Shown: one piece after another, positions 53,101 through 64,000 of the stretch | How positions within the stretch are numbered: the stretch's first letter is position 1 | Layout of the letters: each line of letters opens with the position of its first letter | Source of the DNA: Nematostella vectensis | Taxonomy: Eukaryota > Cnidaria > Anthozoa > Actiniaria > Edwardsiidae | Length of the DNA: 64,000 nucleotides | NCBI RefSeq assembly: GCF_932526225.1 | Contig: NC_064039.1 | Coordinates: 6,399,001-6,463,000 of the forward strand | Direction: 5' to 3' | Program-made: the position numbers and the translations under genes | The notes under the pieces: generated by a model | Database searches by the model: none | The model's input: only the letters and a program-made list of their open reading frames with translations | Told to the model about the DNA's origin: nothing

Positions 53101-54233
53101 TTTTTCCGTCCGATCTCGTCTGGCACATAAGAGATAAGAATCAGACGTATGGACAAGAAAGTAGAGATTACTAGCATCATAACATGTAAGGTCATCCCAC
53201 CAGTTGATGGTCCTTCATTTGTTGGCCTCCCTCGATAGCTTATTTTAAGGGGCATTCCGGAAATATTCTCTTCAGGGACGTCAACTAAACCGGTCTGGCA
53301 TAGGTACACCTTTTGGAAAAAGAAAGCTTATATTATCTCCTACCGACAGGGCACGCTACTTTTTCTCTCGCGGTGCGAGCGGCGTGAAGATTTTTAAAGT
53401 GAGAGTGTCACGCCTTCCAGGCAAAGGCTTGCTGAACTCACCAACGCTATCGTCGAAGTAGTAGTTCACAGTTCTCTTTGGCCAAAGGAATTTCTCGTCC
53501 TTGATCAAGGCGCGCTTGGAGCCCATTTGAGTGTTCTGTGGTTTTCCACCTTCCTTCAATCCTTCCAAGTATTTCTGTTGCTCTTCACTCAGGATCATGT
53601 CGCCCTCGAAATAGTTGTGTCCAAAATTCTCCTCTCCTGCAACCCATTTGAAGATAGCCTATTCAAATGGTATGTAGCGCTACGTCATGACCACCCCACC
53701 CCTCCCCTCTTCATCACTGGAACAAGGTTTAATCATTATTCCAGTTTAACTATATACATCAGTTATGTTGAGCTCTTCTTTTGATATTACCCATGGAATC
53801 ATGGTATATTTCTTGTATTATTCCTCCTGGCCGTCAGTATAACTGAACACAACTACTGGCAAATTGTAACATTTGGGCCGGTTTTTCTCTAATTTTCTCT
53901 AATACTACTCATGATGTACTGTATACCTCCTTCTACCTCTGCTATCAGAACTATTGGCGGGGTATACTAGGGAGTTTTGTCCCAGTAAACTATTGCATAC
54001 GATTTCCATGCATTTTTTTAATCCCCCTTCCAACCTTGTGATACTTTCTTCGTTCTACTATTCGCCGAAGACGTATCTTGATGTGACAGTATTGTCATAT
54101 TTCCCTTAGTATGTCACTCACCCAACTCTTCGCCTTGATTCCCGATCCCTTCCGCTTTTTCCCCTAAATTAAAACAAACAAGAATCTCAGCAATGGCAAC
54201 CATTAGTATATAAAAGCTGTAGTTGCTCTTCAT
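50187..54233 (-). CDS. Secreted astacin zinc metalloprotease with C-terminal ShK domain
   Basis: Eight exons, read on minus: 54233-54122, 53636-53442, 53119-53005, 52649-52468, 52064-51828, 51478-51401, 51061-50945, 50245-50187. They total 364 residues in one frame. A hydrophobic N-terminus ([17 protein letters not shown]) serves as signal peptide. The propeptide has [11 protein letters not shown]. The catalytic domain covers about residues 90-282, with the zinc site [19 protein letters not shown] near residue 172 and the Met-turn [10 protein letters not shown]. After a short acidic linker comes a six-cysteine ShK domain (about residues 308-345, ends CGYTCNMC) and a basic tail. Astacins with ShK domains are common in cnidarians, where they act in matrix turnover, development or venom; the role here is not shown. 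Exon 1 could also be partly intron, since TTTAATTTAG inside it resembles an acceptor. Confidence 0.9.
50665..50990 (-). repeat. Tandem copies of the donor end of the ShK exon 51061-50945
   Basis: About 100-base units repeat the last ~45 bases of the exon (coding ACGYTCNMC), its donor GTAAGTATG and some intron. Besides the real copy there are copies near 50838-50890 and 50735-50790 with intact GT, and a weaker one near 50670-50715. Confidence 0.9.
52620..52870 (-). repeat. Tandem copies of the acceptor of astacin exon 52649-52468
   Basis: About 62-base units repeat the acceptor and exon start (minus strand TTTCCAAG/GTGTGCATCCCG). There are four copies counting the real one; the one near 52770 has a damaged acceptor. 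Confidence 0.92.
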
Positions 54234-54294
54234 GTTTTGTCTATGAGTCTATGTAAATCCGCTTTTTGTGACGCTGCAGGTGGGAAAATCAGGG

Positions 54295-54430
54295 CAACGC
54301 GCACAGTCCCCGTGATGTGTGAAAACCCGTGCATGTAGCTTCGTGATGTGTATAATTCCGTGCATGTAGCTCCGTGATGTGTGCAACCCCGTGCATGTAA
54401 ATCCGTGAAGTGTGCATAACACCGTGTGCC
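54295..54430 (+). repeat. Minisatellite of about 35 bases, four units
   Basis: CCGTGCATGTAGCTCCGTGA and TGTGTGCAACC variants, just upstream of the astacin/ShK start codon. Confidence 0.88.
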
Positions 54431-54699
54431 CGCACCTGTTTATGGGCTGTAACGATATTTTACGGTGATATGACAAAGCTGGGACGCGATTGGTCGAATC
54501 GTTTTACCAGCGGGTAGATAAATTACGATTATACAATGGTATTCCTGTATCGTGAGCTAGACAATACAAGCCGGCGCAATTGTATAGGATGTTGATTTAG
54601 TTATAGAACCGTTTTAGATATGCGTTTTTGAGAAAAGATCGGCTCCTAAACCATGCATGTTCGACATTAAGGTAAGAAATGATGACGAAAACGTTTGCA

Positions 54700-55015
54700 G
54701 AATCGAAGCAAGAGACACGAAGAAATTGAAGGATCCTCAGACAGGAATCTCAAAGCGCCAAAGGCGACAGCGAGATCCTAGACGGAAAAAATCTTAAAGG
54801 CGACGTCGGGACGGTAAGATCCCAGAAGAAAAGAATCTCGAAGGCGACGACGAGATCCTTAGACGCAAAGAATCTCAAAGGCGACGACGAGATCCTAGGA
54901 AACAATCTCAAAGGCGACGGCGAGATCCTCAGACGGAAAGAATCTCAAAGGCGACGACGAGATCCTCAGACGGAAAGAATCTCAAAGGCGACGGCGAAAA
55001 ATTCGACGAGACCGA
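54700..55015 (+). repeat. Minisatellite of about 36 bases, seven to eight units
   Basis: AATCTCAAAGGCGACGACGA followed by GATCCTCAGACGGAAAG, with small variations. Lies 0.5 kb upstream of the astacin/ShK gene. Confidence 0.93.
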
Positions 55016-55043
55016 GTAAATCCTCTCCGCTGTAAGGCTAGGT

Positions 55044-55170
55044 TTAAACGTCGTATTATCCATGAGCCATATTTAATGCAAATGCATGCAAATGAAGATG
55101 AAACAATCGACTTGATTCTTTTGCATGTATTTGCATTGAATACGGCTCATGGATAATACGACGTTTGAAC
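55044..55170. mobile_element. Hairpin MITE-like element
   Basis: TTAAACGTCGTATTATCCAT with GAGCC and AATGCAAATGCATGCAAA pairs with TTTGCATGTATTTGCATT and GGCTCATGGATAATACGACG with TTTGAA. The unpaired loop is about 25 bases. Confidence 0.85.
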
Positions 55171-56590
55171 TTAAGGAAAACTAAGGAACGCTGAAAAGTT
55201 CCAAGTGAGGTAGCGCGGGTAATTGGATCTCGAAAGTTGTATCGCAAGATGGATCTCAAAGGAAGACAAGACCGTCAACAGTACTTGAATAATTTATTGT
55301 GAAAATTAGAAAAGATGAAACGGGTCACCCGACAAATTGTCTCTTTTTTATGTTTTCATTTGTTCATTTGTTGATAGAGTGTGTGATAGTAATGTCTTCG
55401 TCACGAAGGTCTATCGCCACTCAAACTTTGAATTGTTTATGGACATGTGCCCCTGGCAAGGGCTGGGCATTTCGTATAAGACAATAAGTCTATCGAAACT
55501 GATAAAGGCTACAAATAGGAATAGATCAAGAGGAGTTGCAGTTCCCAATTCTTGTCTTTTGAGCTAGACACTTAGACCCCCTCTGAATTTCTTTCCGTGG
55601 GGCGAGGTACGGGAAATATATGAAGCACTCAGACCCCGAAAAAAATTGTACAATGTACACAGTGCAATGTGTACCCAGTATATTAAATCAATAAAAAGCA
55701 TGTTGTATATTTGAAACGATTGTTTTTTGTTTTTGTTTGTGTGTGTGTTTGTTTAAAATGGGATGATAACAGCAGATCATGGGGAGAATGAAAAACTGTC
55801 ATGTCATAGTCATGCCTTTCTCATGTCTTTTTTTTTGTCAGGGCTCGATTCCTATCCAAAATGAGTTGAGTTTGTCAGCCCAAAGAAAAAAATAATTAAA
55901 AAATAATATAATAATAGAGCTGTTTTTTTCAGTAAAAAAAAGGATAATTTGGTACTAATATTTCGTATTGCGGCAGTATAATCGGGCCATGTAGAAGCTA
56001 TCGGAAGATTTTACCGCATTGGATTGGTTTGGATTGATGTAACACAGACGAAGAACGAGAATACAATAGAACAATGAGGGTAATCTAGCCGATCCTGTTA
56101 GGGCTTACGAGTGGACTTCTACACTTCTCGTATAATTCTGCGCATTCTTCGCGTGACTCCAGCGCTGTCATATTTAGCACCCATCTCTGAACACCATTAA
56201 TTCCCCCGTTCCCTGCCTCTCTCTTCTGTTGATCTATCAAAAAACGCTCAGTGTAATCATTTCAAACTCTGCAGTATTTCCAATGGCTCGTTTGGTTTTC
56301 GCAGCGTGCGAGCTTGGAGCCACTCCTGGTGTCCAACAGGTATCCTGGCGTCCCATTAGTGTTTGTACGTCTCTTCAGAGTATAGTCTCTTTGGTCTTAT
56401 TTTGCATTCAGGATTTTCTCCTAGAGGACACGAAAAAAGGTATGATTATCAGGTTCAAGAATAGTCACTTCTTGTCACTCGTTATGTTATCGGCGAAGAG
56501 AACGTTTGAGCACAAAACTATAGCGTATTCCCTGCAGAAAACCTTTGTCCGTGCATAGGTAGAGAAAGTTGTCTGTCTTAGGGAGAATGC
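55171..56590. other. Intergenic sequence, no supportable gene
   Basis: On the minus strand, near 56104-56168, a stretch with an acceptor-like TGACAG and a donor-like GTAAGC encodes ECAELYEKC, vaguely ShK-like. It could be a 3' exon of the upstream astacin gene, but its phase does not settle this. Confidence 0.35.
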
Positions 56591-57830
56591 CTTTACCCTT
56601 GCATCCTGTTTGTCTAGGGACGTTACCTTTCACCCTGTCTTGTCTAGGGACATTACCTTTATCCTGTCTTGTCTAGGGACATTACCTTTATCCTGTCTTG
56701 TCTAGGGACGTTACCTTTCACCCTGTCTTGTCTAGGGACATTACCTTTATCCTGTCTTGTCTAGGGACATTACCTTTATCCTGTCTTGTCTAGGGACATT
56801 ACCTTTCATCCTGTCTTGTCTAGGGACATTACCTTTCATCCTGTCTTGTCTAGGGACATTACCTTTCATCCTGTCTTGTCTAGGGACATTATCTTTCATC
56901 CTGTCTTGTCTAGGGACATTACCTTTCATCCTGTCTTGTCTAGGGACATTACCTTTCATCCTGTCTTGTCTAGGGACATTATCTTTCATCCTGTCTTGTC
57001 TAGGGACATTACTTTTATCCTGTCTTGTCTAGGGACATTACCTTTCACCCTGTCTTGTCTAGGGACATTACCTTTATCCTGTCTTGTCTAGGGACATTAC
57101 CTTTCATCCTGTATTGTCTAGGGACATTACCTTTCATCCTGTCTTGTCTAGGGACATTACCTTTCATCCTGTCTTGTCTAGGGACATTACCTTTTATCCT
57201 GTCTTGTCTAGGGACATTACCTTTATCCTGTCTTGTCTAGGGACATTACCTTTCATCCTGTCTTGTCTAGGGACATTACCTTTCATCCTGTCTTGTCTAG
57301 AAACATTACCTTTATCCTGTCTTGTCTAGGGACATTACCTTTCATCCTGTCTTGTCTAGGGACATTACCTTTATCCTGTCTTGTCTAGGGACATTACCTT
57401 TATCCTGTCTTGTCTAGGGACATTACCTTTCATCCTGTCTTGTCTAGGGACATTACCTTTCATCCTGTCTTGTCTAGAAACATTACCTTTATCCTGTCTT
57501 GTCTAGGGACATTACCTTTCATCCTGTCTTGTCTAGGGACATTATACCTTTATCCTGTCTTGTCTAGGGACATTACCTTTCATCCTGTCTTGTCTAGGGA
57601 CATTACCTTTCACCCTGTATTGTCTAGGGACATTACCTTTCACCCTGTTTTGTCTAGGGACATTACCTTTCACCCTGTCTTGTCTAGGGACATTACCTTT
57701 CATCCTGTCTTGTCTAGGGACATTACCTTTCATCCTGTCTTGTCTAGGGACATTAACTTTCATCCTGTCTTGTCTAGGGACATTACCTTTATCCTGTCTT
57801 GTCTAGGGACATTACCTAGGGACATGTACC
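56590..57830 (-). repeat. 29-base minisatellite at the donor end of astacin exon 58054-57830
   Basis: About 42 units; on the minus strand each reads GATGAAAGGTAATGTCCCTA followed by GACAAGACAG. The first unit, joined to the exon, reads AAAAAGGTACATGTCCCTAG, so each unit repeats the likely donor (AAAG/GTAATG versus AAAG/GTACATG). Both strands show long spurious ORFs. Confidence 0.95.
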
Positions 57831-60800
57831 TTTTTGAACCTTGCATTTGTAGAGCAGCTTGGCCTGCAAAGCGTCGCAGTCACTGAGCTTGTGACGCTGC
57901 CCGATCGCCTCGCCGTGTGGCGTCTCTATCGTCTTGGCGAAGTTGTCTTTTGAGAAGAAGTGTGCGCCATAATGTGTGACGGATTCGTAGTCGTACCCAA
58001 CCCCTCTTGAGTCCACCTCTTCCGGAGTCTCGGCAATGAAATTGTCCACCATATCTACCACACATGAACAATGAGAATTTGTCCAAGATAAGCTAGTACT
58101 AGATTATTATTGATCGTTTTCTATTGCACTCATCTTCGCCTCTTGTCCCCATGCAAGATATTGACAAACTGGGTTTGTTCTGCCTCTATGGAATCACCCC
58201 CGTTTTTTTTTTGCGCCCGTTTCTCGAAACACCCAAGAATTCTCGGGCCCGAAAACTTTATTTTGCATTTTTGCCCAAAATTTCGCATGTTTTCTCTGTT
58301 TGAGAACCGCTTTCATGTTTTAGAACAGTTTAAACTTCCTCTTGGTTCATATTTCAAATGATAACGCTATTTTCGAAGTTTTGCTGAAGCCAGAAAGAGG
58401 TCCCGAGAACTTTCTTAATATTTAAGCCATGTGAATTTCGGGCCCGAGAAGTTCGGGAAAGATCAAAATCTATAAATCCATCTCCCTTCCCTCTCACCCG
58501 GCATGATGTTATCCCAAGATATCTTGATGTACTTGTCCCGGTCAGGTCTGCTGTGCTCGTGGAAAAAGCCGACCACGTGTGCGATCTCGTGTACTATGTT
58601 TCCGTGTTTGCACGACTCTATACGCGCAGCGTCACCAACAGAGATTGTCTGTTCGCCCCCGACCCTTCCCACGTTAGACGAGCAGCTGGGGCGAGAGATT
58701 TAACTTGGTGAAAATATATTAGGCGTGAGTGTGACGCTCACGTAGCCTTTCCGAGCCAAGTGCGACACCCAAGCGGGACACCGCTTTTGGCAGCAATTTA
58801 GATTTCACAGCATGAAGCCTTGGCGTGATATATCTGCACGAGATAGCGTGACACCTTTGATGTCAATTTCAAAACGTTATAAAGTGTCACCTCAATGTGG
58901 CCTTTCAATAAGAAATGACCCACTTTCTGGGAGAGGGAGGGGGATTTGTACCCCCTGCAACAAACTAAGGGTCATCCTAAGATTAACATCATAGCCGTAA
59001 AAAGACCTAAAACTACATGACAAGGAAAGGAGTAGGAGAAGGTTATTTCCTATAAACTAAGAGAGGGGAGCTTACCCTCACTAAAAGGTAGTTAATAAGA
59101 AAATAGATACAAGTCCACTGTTTAACTATATGAATTATGTGATAAGCATGGATTTGATAAAGACCTTACCCCCCCTCATAGGTAAACCTAACGTAGTCTT
59201 GATCAGAGTCGGTCTTCTTCCTGAACGTAAGGCAGGGCACTTTTTCTCTCCACTCCCGTAAGGCAGATTCAATAGAGTTTTTACTTTCGGGTCCTTCATG
59301 AGTGTGCAAATAAAAATAAAAAATAGCAATATTTAGTAAACAATGGTATAATCTTCGTTTTCTATTTTGAATCAAAGTGTGATGTTTCACATCACTTCCA
59401 AGGGTTATAAACTATTGAAAGAGTATAAGGAAATACTCACGTAAATCACTATCGACGGTGTAGGGCACAATTCCGTCTGGCCACAGATCCTCGTAGCCTC
59501 TGACGATAGCACGCGTGTTTGTGTGTTTGTCTTTTCGTCGACTCTTCTCGATAAAGTCCCGTTGCTTTTGGGTGAGTCTGATGTCACCCTCAAAGAAATG
59601 CTTCCCTATATTCATCTCTAGCGCGCCTGAGGCCAGCATGAGGCGAGTAAGAAGAAATCATTGCAGTTTGCCTAAATGTTTTCCTCACTCAATATGTTTC
59701 TGGACTGTTTGTAAGAGACAACCTCCTTGGCGTTGACGACGATTAAGTTAGTGATGACGACGATGATAGTGCGGTGATGTTGATGATGGTGATGGCAATT
59801 ATAGTGATAGACGATGATGATTACGATGATGATTACGATGGTTATCGTGAGTTGACAGGGCCGTAGCAGGCATCGAAATGGGGGGGGGGGGGGCTACAAC
59901 AAGTCCTTATACTGGTATTTCCTTATAATTGTGAATATTGGGGGGGGGGGCACATGCACCCAGTGCCCAACCCCCTGCTACGGCCCTGGGTGATGGCGGT
60001 GATGAGCTAATTAGCCCTGGCAACGAGGTAATTGTTGATGGTTTTGTTAACCATTTTTTTACCTTCAGTCAAAATTCAGTCAAAATAATTTTGTATAGCT
60101 ATTTTTGGAAACTCGCAAAAATATGAATTTGATAATAATTTGTTAGCTAATGCATGGTTTAGGAGCCGGATTATGTCACTGGTTGTGCATTTTTATAGTT
60201 GCTTAGATCTTATTTGGGTACCACCCCTCCCCTCTCCCTCCTATCCAAAAACACAGACACCTTGTCCCACTCATAAACACACGTTGCTAGCTATTATAGT
60301 CTTACCGGGATCAGAGATGGGCCCCTTGGTCCAATTTTCATTGAATCCAAAGTTCCCCTGGTATTTCGCCGTCTTTTCTTTTGTAATCACCATTTTTCTC
60401 GCAGCTTTCTTCGCTAGTTGATGATGTCCAGCTTTTGTGCTTTTCTTAGCAAAACGTTTTTTCGCTTTCCTTATCAGGGGGTTCGTATATTTGCTGTTAG
60501 ACTTCTTGGAAGCCGCGTGGGTTTTCTTGGACTTTACTCTGTTGCGGAGCGTAGCTTTAGCGTTCATGATCTGGTCATCGGATTCCTCCTCTTCAAAATT
60601 AAGAAGAAGAAAAAATCAGAGGGGCGGAAGGATAGTGGGCTGAACACGCTAAAGATATCCCTTTTTCCTTTGCTTTTCCTTTTTAACTCGTGAATGCTTG
60701 CAAAGCATTTACGAGTTATTGGAGGGACTTCTTTTTGAACAAATATGGAAAGGAAATACCGGTAAAGGATCCGTAAAAAAAAAAAAAACAAGAAGGAACT

Positions 60801-62956
60801 TGAAAGCTCGGTTGTAAAATTTAAGTATCATCAGGCATTAACAAACACATCCCCCGATTCTTACCGTCACAGCTGTAAAGTAGTCTGGCTTGCTGTATGT
60901 CCTTTTCACTAAGTCCAACTCTTTGTCCAATAGAGTGGTCTCCGTTCAGTGTAACGATCGTCTTCGGACGCTCGTCCCCGTCTCCGTTAGTGAAGAAGTA
61001 AGCCCCATAATGCATCACGGAGTCGTAGTCATATGCCACACCTCGGGAGTCGACAGTTTGTAGATTCTCCTTAACGAAATTCTTTTGATACCCTGAAGAC
61101 AAAATGCCAACATTATAACACACGTAGGCAGGATCGCGGAAGGTATAACTTAAAATAAATATTTGTAAGTTCTGACGAAATTTAATTAAAATAAATAAAT
61201 TGCAGTAGCTTATCAATCTTATCGCAGCTAGATGCTCAATCACGAGAGCGCAAATTCAGACGTGGTCGAGTTAAGGGAAGAAGTTGAAGGCGACTCATGT
61301 CTGACCACGGATCACAGCAGCTAAGATCGAGATTGTTGGTTTTGTGGAGTGAGAAAAACCGAAGAACCCGGAGAAAAACCCTCGGAGCAAAGGAGATACC
61401 AACTAACTCAACCGGAACCGGAAATCGAACCAGGAACCATGTGATGAGAGGCACAGGCCTCTACAGAGCGACGCTCTGCTCACAGCGCCACATAGGCTTC
61501 CATTTGAATAGTAAGCTACGCCCAAGGGAGGGGGGTGGGGGTGGGAGGGGGGTTTCTTGCGCGAACTCGCCTCGCCTTTCCCTAGCGCTCAATCTTATAC
61601 AAAGTAGAGAAATAGCGCCCAATCTTATACAAAGTAGAGGATATGTTACCTGGCATGATGTTACTCCATTTCACCTGGATATAGTCATCTCTATCAGGCC
61701 GGCTGTGTTCGTGGAAGTACCCGAGAGAGTGAGCTATCTCGTGTACAATGTTACCATGACGACAGGTTGTGCCTGAGTCGCTACCGACGGAGATGGTCTG
61801 CTTCCCCCCGATCTTACCAACGTACGAGGAACACCTGGAAATAAAAAAAGGTAATACATACATAGTCTTTATAGACGGTAGAACCGAAGGTATCGGGGGA
61901 GGGGGGGGAAGGATTACATATACATAGTCTTTATAGACGGTGAAACCGAAGGTATCGGGGGAGGGAGGGGGGGGGGTGAAAAGGATTACATATACATAGT
62001 CTTTATAGACGGTGAAACCGAAGGTATCGGGGGAGGGAGGGGGGGGGGGTGAAAAGAATTACATGTACATTGTCTTTATAGATGGTGAAACCGAAGGTAT
62101 CGGGGGAGGGGGGGGGGGTGAAAAGGATTACATGTACATAGTCTTTATAGACGGTGAAAAGATATCGGGAGAGGGGGAGGGGTGAAAAGGATTACATGTG
62201 CATAGTCTTTATAGACGGTGAAACCGAAGGTATCAGGGGAGGGGGAGGGGTGAAAAGGATTACATGTGCATAGTCTTTATAGACGGTGAAACCGGAGGTA
62301 TCGGGGGAGGGGGAGGGGTAGAAAGGGGATTACATGTGCATAGTCGTTATAGACGGTGAAACCGGTAGGTATCGGGGGCCCAAAATTTGGTTGGATGACC
62401 AGTTCGTCTTTTATACATCAAAATATGAATGGGAAACCTCTCCTCGCTTTGTTCGTTAGCATGTAATTTCATTTTTTAAATGGTTTGACTGCCCCCTACT
62501 GGATTTTCGACAAACGACCTAACATTTGTTGTCTCAGTGTCTCTCAAACTAAAGGGTGTGGCTGTGCCCCCCAAATATTTTCTCTATGTTTCTGTATAGT
62601 CTCTCCCCCCCAATATTTCGAGGCCTGCGACGGCACTGAGTATAGAGGCCACCTACTCACCCTCCCTCGTACACAAACTCGATGTAGTCGGAATCTCCTT
62701 CCTCCTTCTCCCTCAAATTGATGCAGGTATGATTTTTCCACTCTTCTATGGCTGATTCAACGAAGTCCTTGCTTTCATCCCCTGCACAATTCAAAATAGA
62801 TTAAGAATTCACAATATTTCGATATTACTTTTTTTACATTTATAAATGACGTTATTCTGCGAAATGAAATACATAGTTGCGTCATTTATCGATCTCTCAG
62901 AGTCCCCCATCGTCTCTTGCATTCACCGGCGTCCTTAACGACATCTCGTTCATCGC
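57816..62956 (-). CDS. Tandem two-astacin metalloprotease (5' end outside window; 3' end uncertain)
   Basis: Exons on minus: 62956-62927 (tentative), 62781-62661, 61834-61650, 61092-60865, 60590-60306, 59626-59441, 59293-59170, 58685-58498, 58054-57830. All phases agree, giving about 523 codons. The first unit has zinc site [19 protein letters not shown] and Met-turn YDYDSVMHYG. A very Lys-rich exon (60590-60306, with RKAKKRFAKK) follows, then a second propeptide-like segment (FFEGDIRLTQKQRDF) and a second astacin unit with [19 protein letters not shown] but SVTHYG at the Met-turn. If the last exon is not spliced, the frame ends at TAG 57816-57818. Two separate genes are possible, but no signal peptide or promoter was found between the units. 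Confidence 0.72.
59855..59995. mobile_element. Short element with GGGCCGTAGCAGG inverted ends and poly-G
   Basis: AGGGCCGTAGCAGG near 59859 pairs with CCTGCTACGGCCCT near 59975-59988. Two G runs lie inside. Related words (GGTCCGTAGCAGGGGC) occur at 35771. Confidence 0.6.
61255..61510 (-). mobile_element. tRNA-derived SINE in an astacin intron
   Basis: On the minus strand there is a box-A-like TGGCGCTGTGAGCAGAG and, about 50 bases on, a box-B-like GGTTCGATTTCC, followed by a body with GGGTTTTTCTCCGGGTTCTT. The layout is that of a tRNA-headed SINE, and similar repeats are common in cnidarian genomes. The long plus-strand ORF across it is not a gene. Confidence 0.6.
61850..62375 (-). repeat. 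Minisatellite of about 70-75 bases, seven units
   Basis: Units read ACATAGTCTTTATAGACGGT then GAAACCGAAGGTATCGGGGG and a variable G-rich run. It starts about 20 bases from the acceptor of exon 61834-61650 but does not include the AG. Confidence 0.94.
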
Positions 62957-64000
62957 CTGAAATGATACTGTTTTTCACGTCACTTTATTTTTTTCAGGAC
63001 TCGAAAATTTCATAAAACAAGGTACCACTGTTATGTCATAAAACTGTAAAATTCAAAACAAATTTTATAGCGGAGCCCCTGCGGGGCCCAATAGTCATAG
63101 GAAAGTGGTATAGCTATAAGATAAAGTTCCCATGGTTACGATAAGATTCCTGTGAATTTCCCGTGTCGGTGCCTCGCTCCCTGATTGTTCGAAAATTGAA
63201 TGGCGCCAAAGTGGGAACGCGCGCGCACAGAAAAATAATTCTCTATTTCTTGCATTCGGCGAACATGCCACAACAAAGCTTTGTCGAGGAAGTAATATAG
63301 GTTAACAGGCCTGTACCTAGGGGGGGGGGGAGGGTCCAAATTCGGTTCTCAATAGACGTGTTATTTATAGAAAACTATAAAGCATAATCTAGATCACTCT
63401 GGTATGTGGCCAAATCCGACATTAAAAGTCCCGTGGAGATTCTGCAAAGTCATAAAAAAATCCCTCTTTGTTCTTTCGGGGGTGGTCAGATTTTAACAGA
63501 GAACCCCCCCCCCCCCCCCCCCCCCCCCGGAAAAATTTGGTTGGATTGAATCTGGCATGGAGAAGTGTGTTTGAGGTAAATACAAATGTTTTATATCGAC
63601 AGAAAACTTTCGTTCGTTCTGTTTGCCGTAGAGATTGTCAAAACAATTAGTACAACTGAGTATGCCTGTTCTGTTCCCTGTATTTTCTTTGTTAGATCAA
63701 ATCAGATTTAAACTTGGCATACTAAATACAGAGGCAAATTCTGTATAATATGAATATTCAAAAATTAATGACACATTAACTTATTTGAAATTTATTTTAC
63801 GGCAAACGTGCATTCAACCAACGCGCCCAATTGCTAGTGTTTTTGATAAATGATAACAGACTTTTCCCGGTTGAAATCTTTTCCTTTTACTTTCGACAAA
63901 GATTCAGGCACCTTATTTAAACCTTTAGTATCTTCTTTCACATCCAAATGAGATTTATCGAGTTTAAGGCTTACTTAGCAGTGTTTCACCACGGGAATTA
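62957..64000. other. Upstream intron or 5' flank of the two-astacin gene
   Basis: No propeptide or signal-peptide exon was recognised, so the 5' exons should lie beyond 64000. AGGCCTGTACCTAGGGGGGG at 63309-63330 and a 25-base poly-C run at 63504-63528 are repeat-associated. Confidence 0.5.
63504..63528. repeat. Poly-C tract, 25 bases
   Basis: Uninterrupted C run followed by GGAAAAATTTGG. Confidence 0.97.

Noticed and set aside
56747-57886. Many overlapping ORFs on both strands, up to 158 codons
   Set aside because: All are translations of the 29-base minisatellite.
60775-60832. Signal-peptide exon (MILKFYN...) for a separate second astacin gene
   Set aside because: It depends on a long T run, and its possible donor is in the wrong phase for exon 60590-60306.
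61297-61776. 159-codon plus-strand ORF
   Set aside because: Crosses a SINE and the antisense of an astacin exon.

Overview
The window looks like nuclear DNA of an invertebrate animal, most likely a cnidarian close to a sea anemone such as Nematostella. This is inferred from intron-rich genes with GT-AG introns, a GLIPR2-type CAP family, an astacin protease ending in a ShK-type domain, and many short palindromic transposon relics and minisatellites. The species cannot be proven from the sequence alone. No bacterial, CRISPR or viral content was seen. Exon models were built by hand from splice sites, reading phase and family resemblance.

Layout: (1) 529-6532 (+): last 11 coding exons of a liprin-alpha gene with three SAM domains; its 5' part lies before the window. 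(2) 6.5-15.7 kb: intergenic, with one possible small ORF at 11194, cyclic-AMP-response-element-like palindromes in tandem repeats, a fold-back element and other repeats. (3) 15728-30992 (+): a 24-exon gene for a secreted, probably GPI-anchored protein of mesothelin/stereocilin/otoancorin-like repeats, with an in-frame TAG in exon 18. (4) 31971-36702 and 40712-46123 (-): two tandem paralogous genes, each with two GAPR-1/GLIPR2-like CAP domains around a charged linker. The first lies tail to tail with the mesothelin-like gene. (5) 50187-54233 (-): a complete astacin metalloprotease with a C-terminal ShK domain. (6) 57816 to about 62956 (-): exons whose phases join into a two-astacin protein with a very lysine-rich linker; its 5' end is beyond the window.

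The most striking pattern is at the splice sites. About a dozen introns, in all five multi-exon loci with arrays, carry tandem repeats whose terminal unit is the real exon-intron junction: a piece of exon, the donor or acceptor, and flanking intron. Copies range from 2 to about 40. Many repeated units still carry an intact GT or AG, so these introns hold ladders of decoy splice sites. Arrays of this kind occur at both donors and acceptors and are described one by one in the findings.

The liprin, mesothelin-like, CAP and astacin genes have no obvious joint pathway. The CAP pair and the astacin group are local family expansions.
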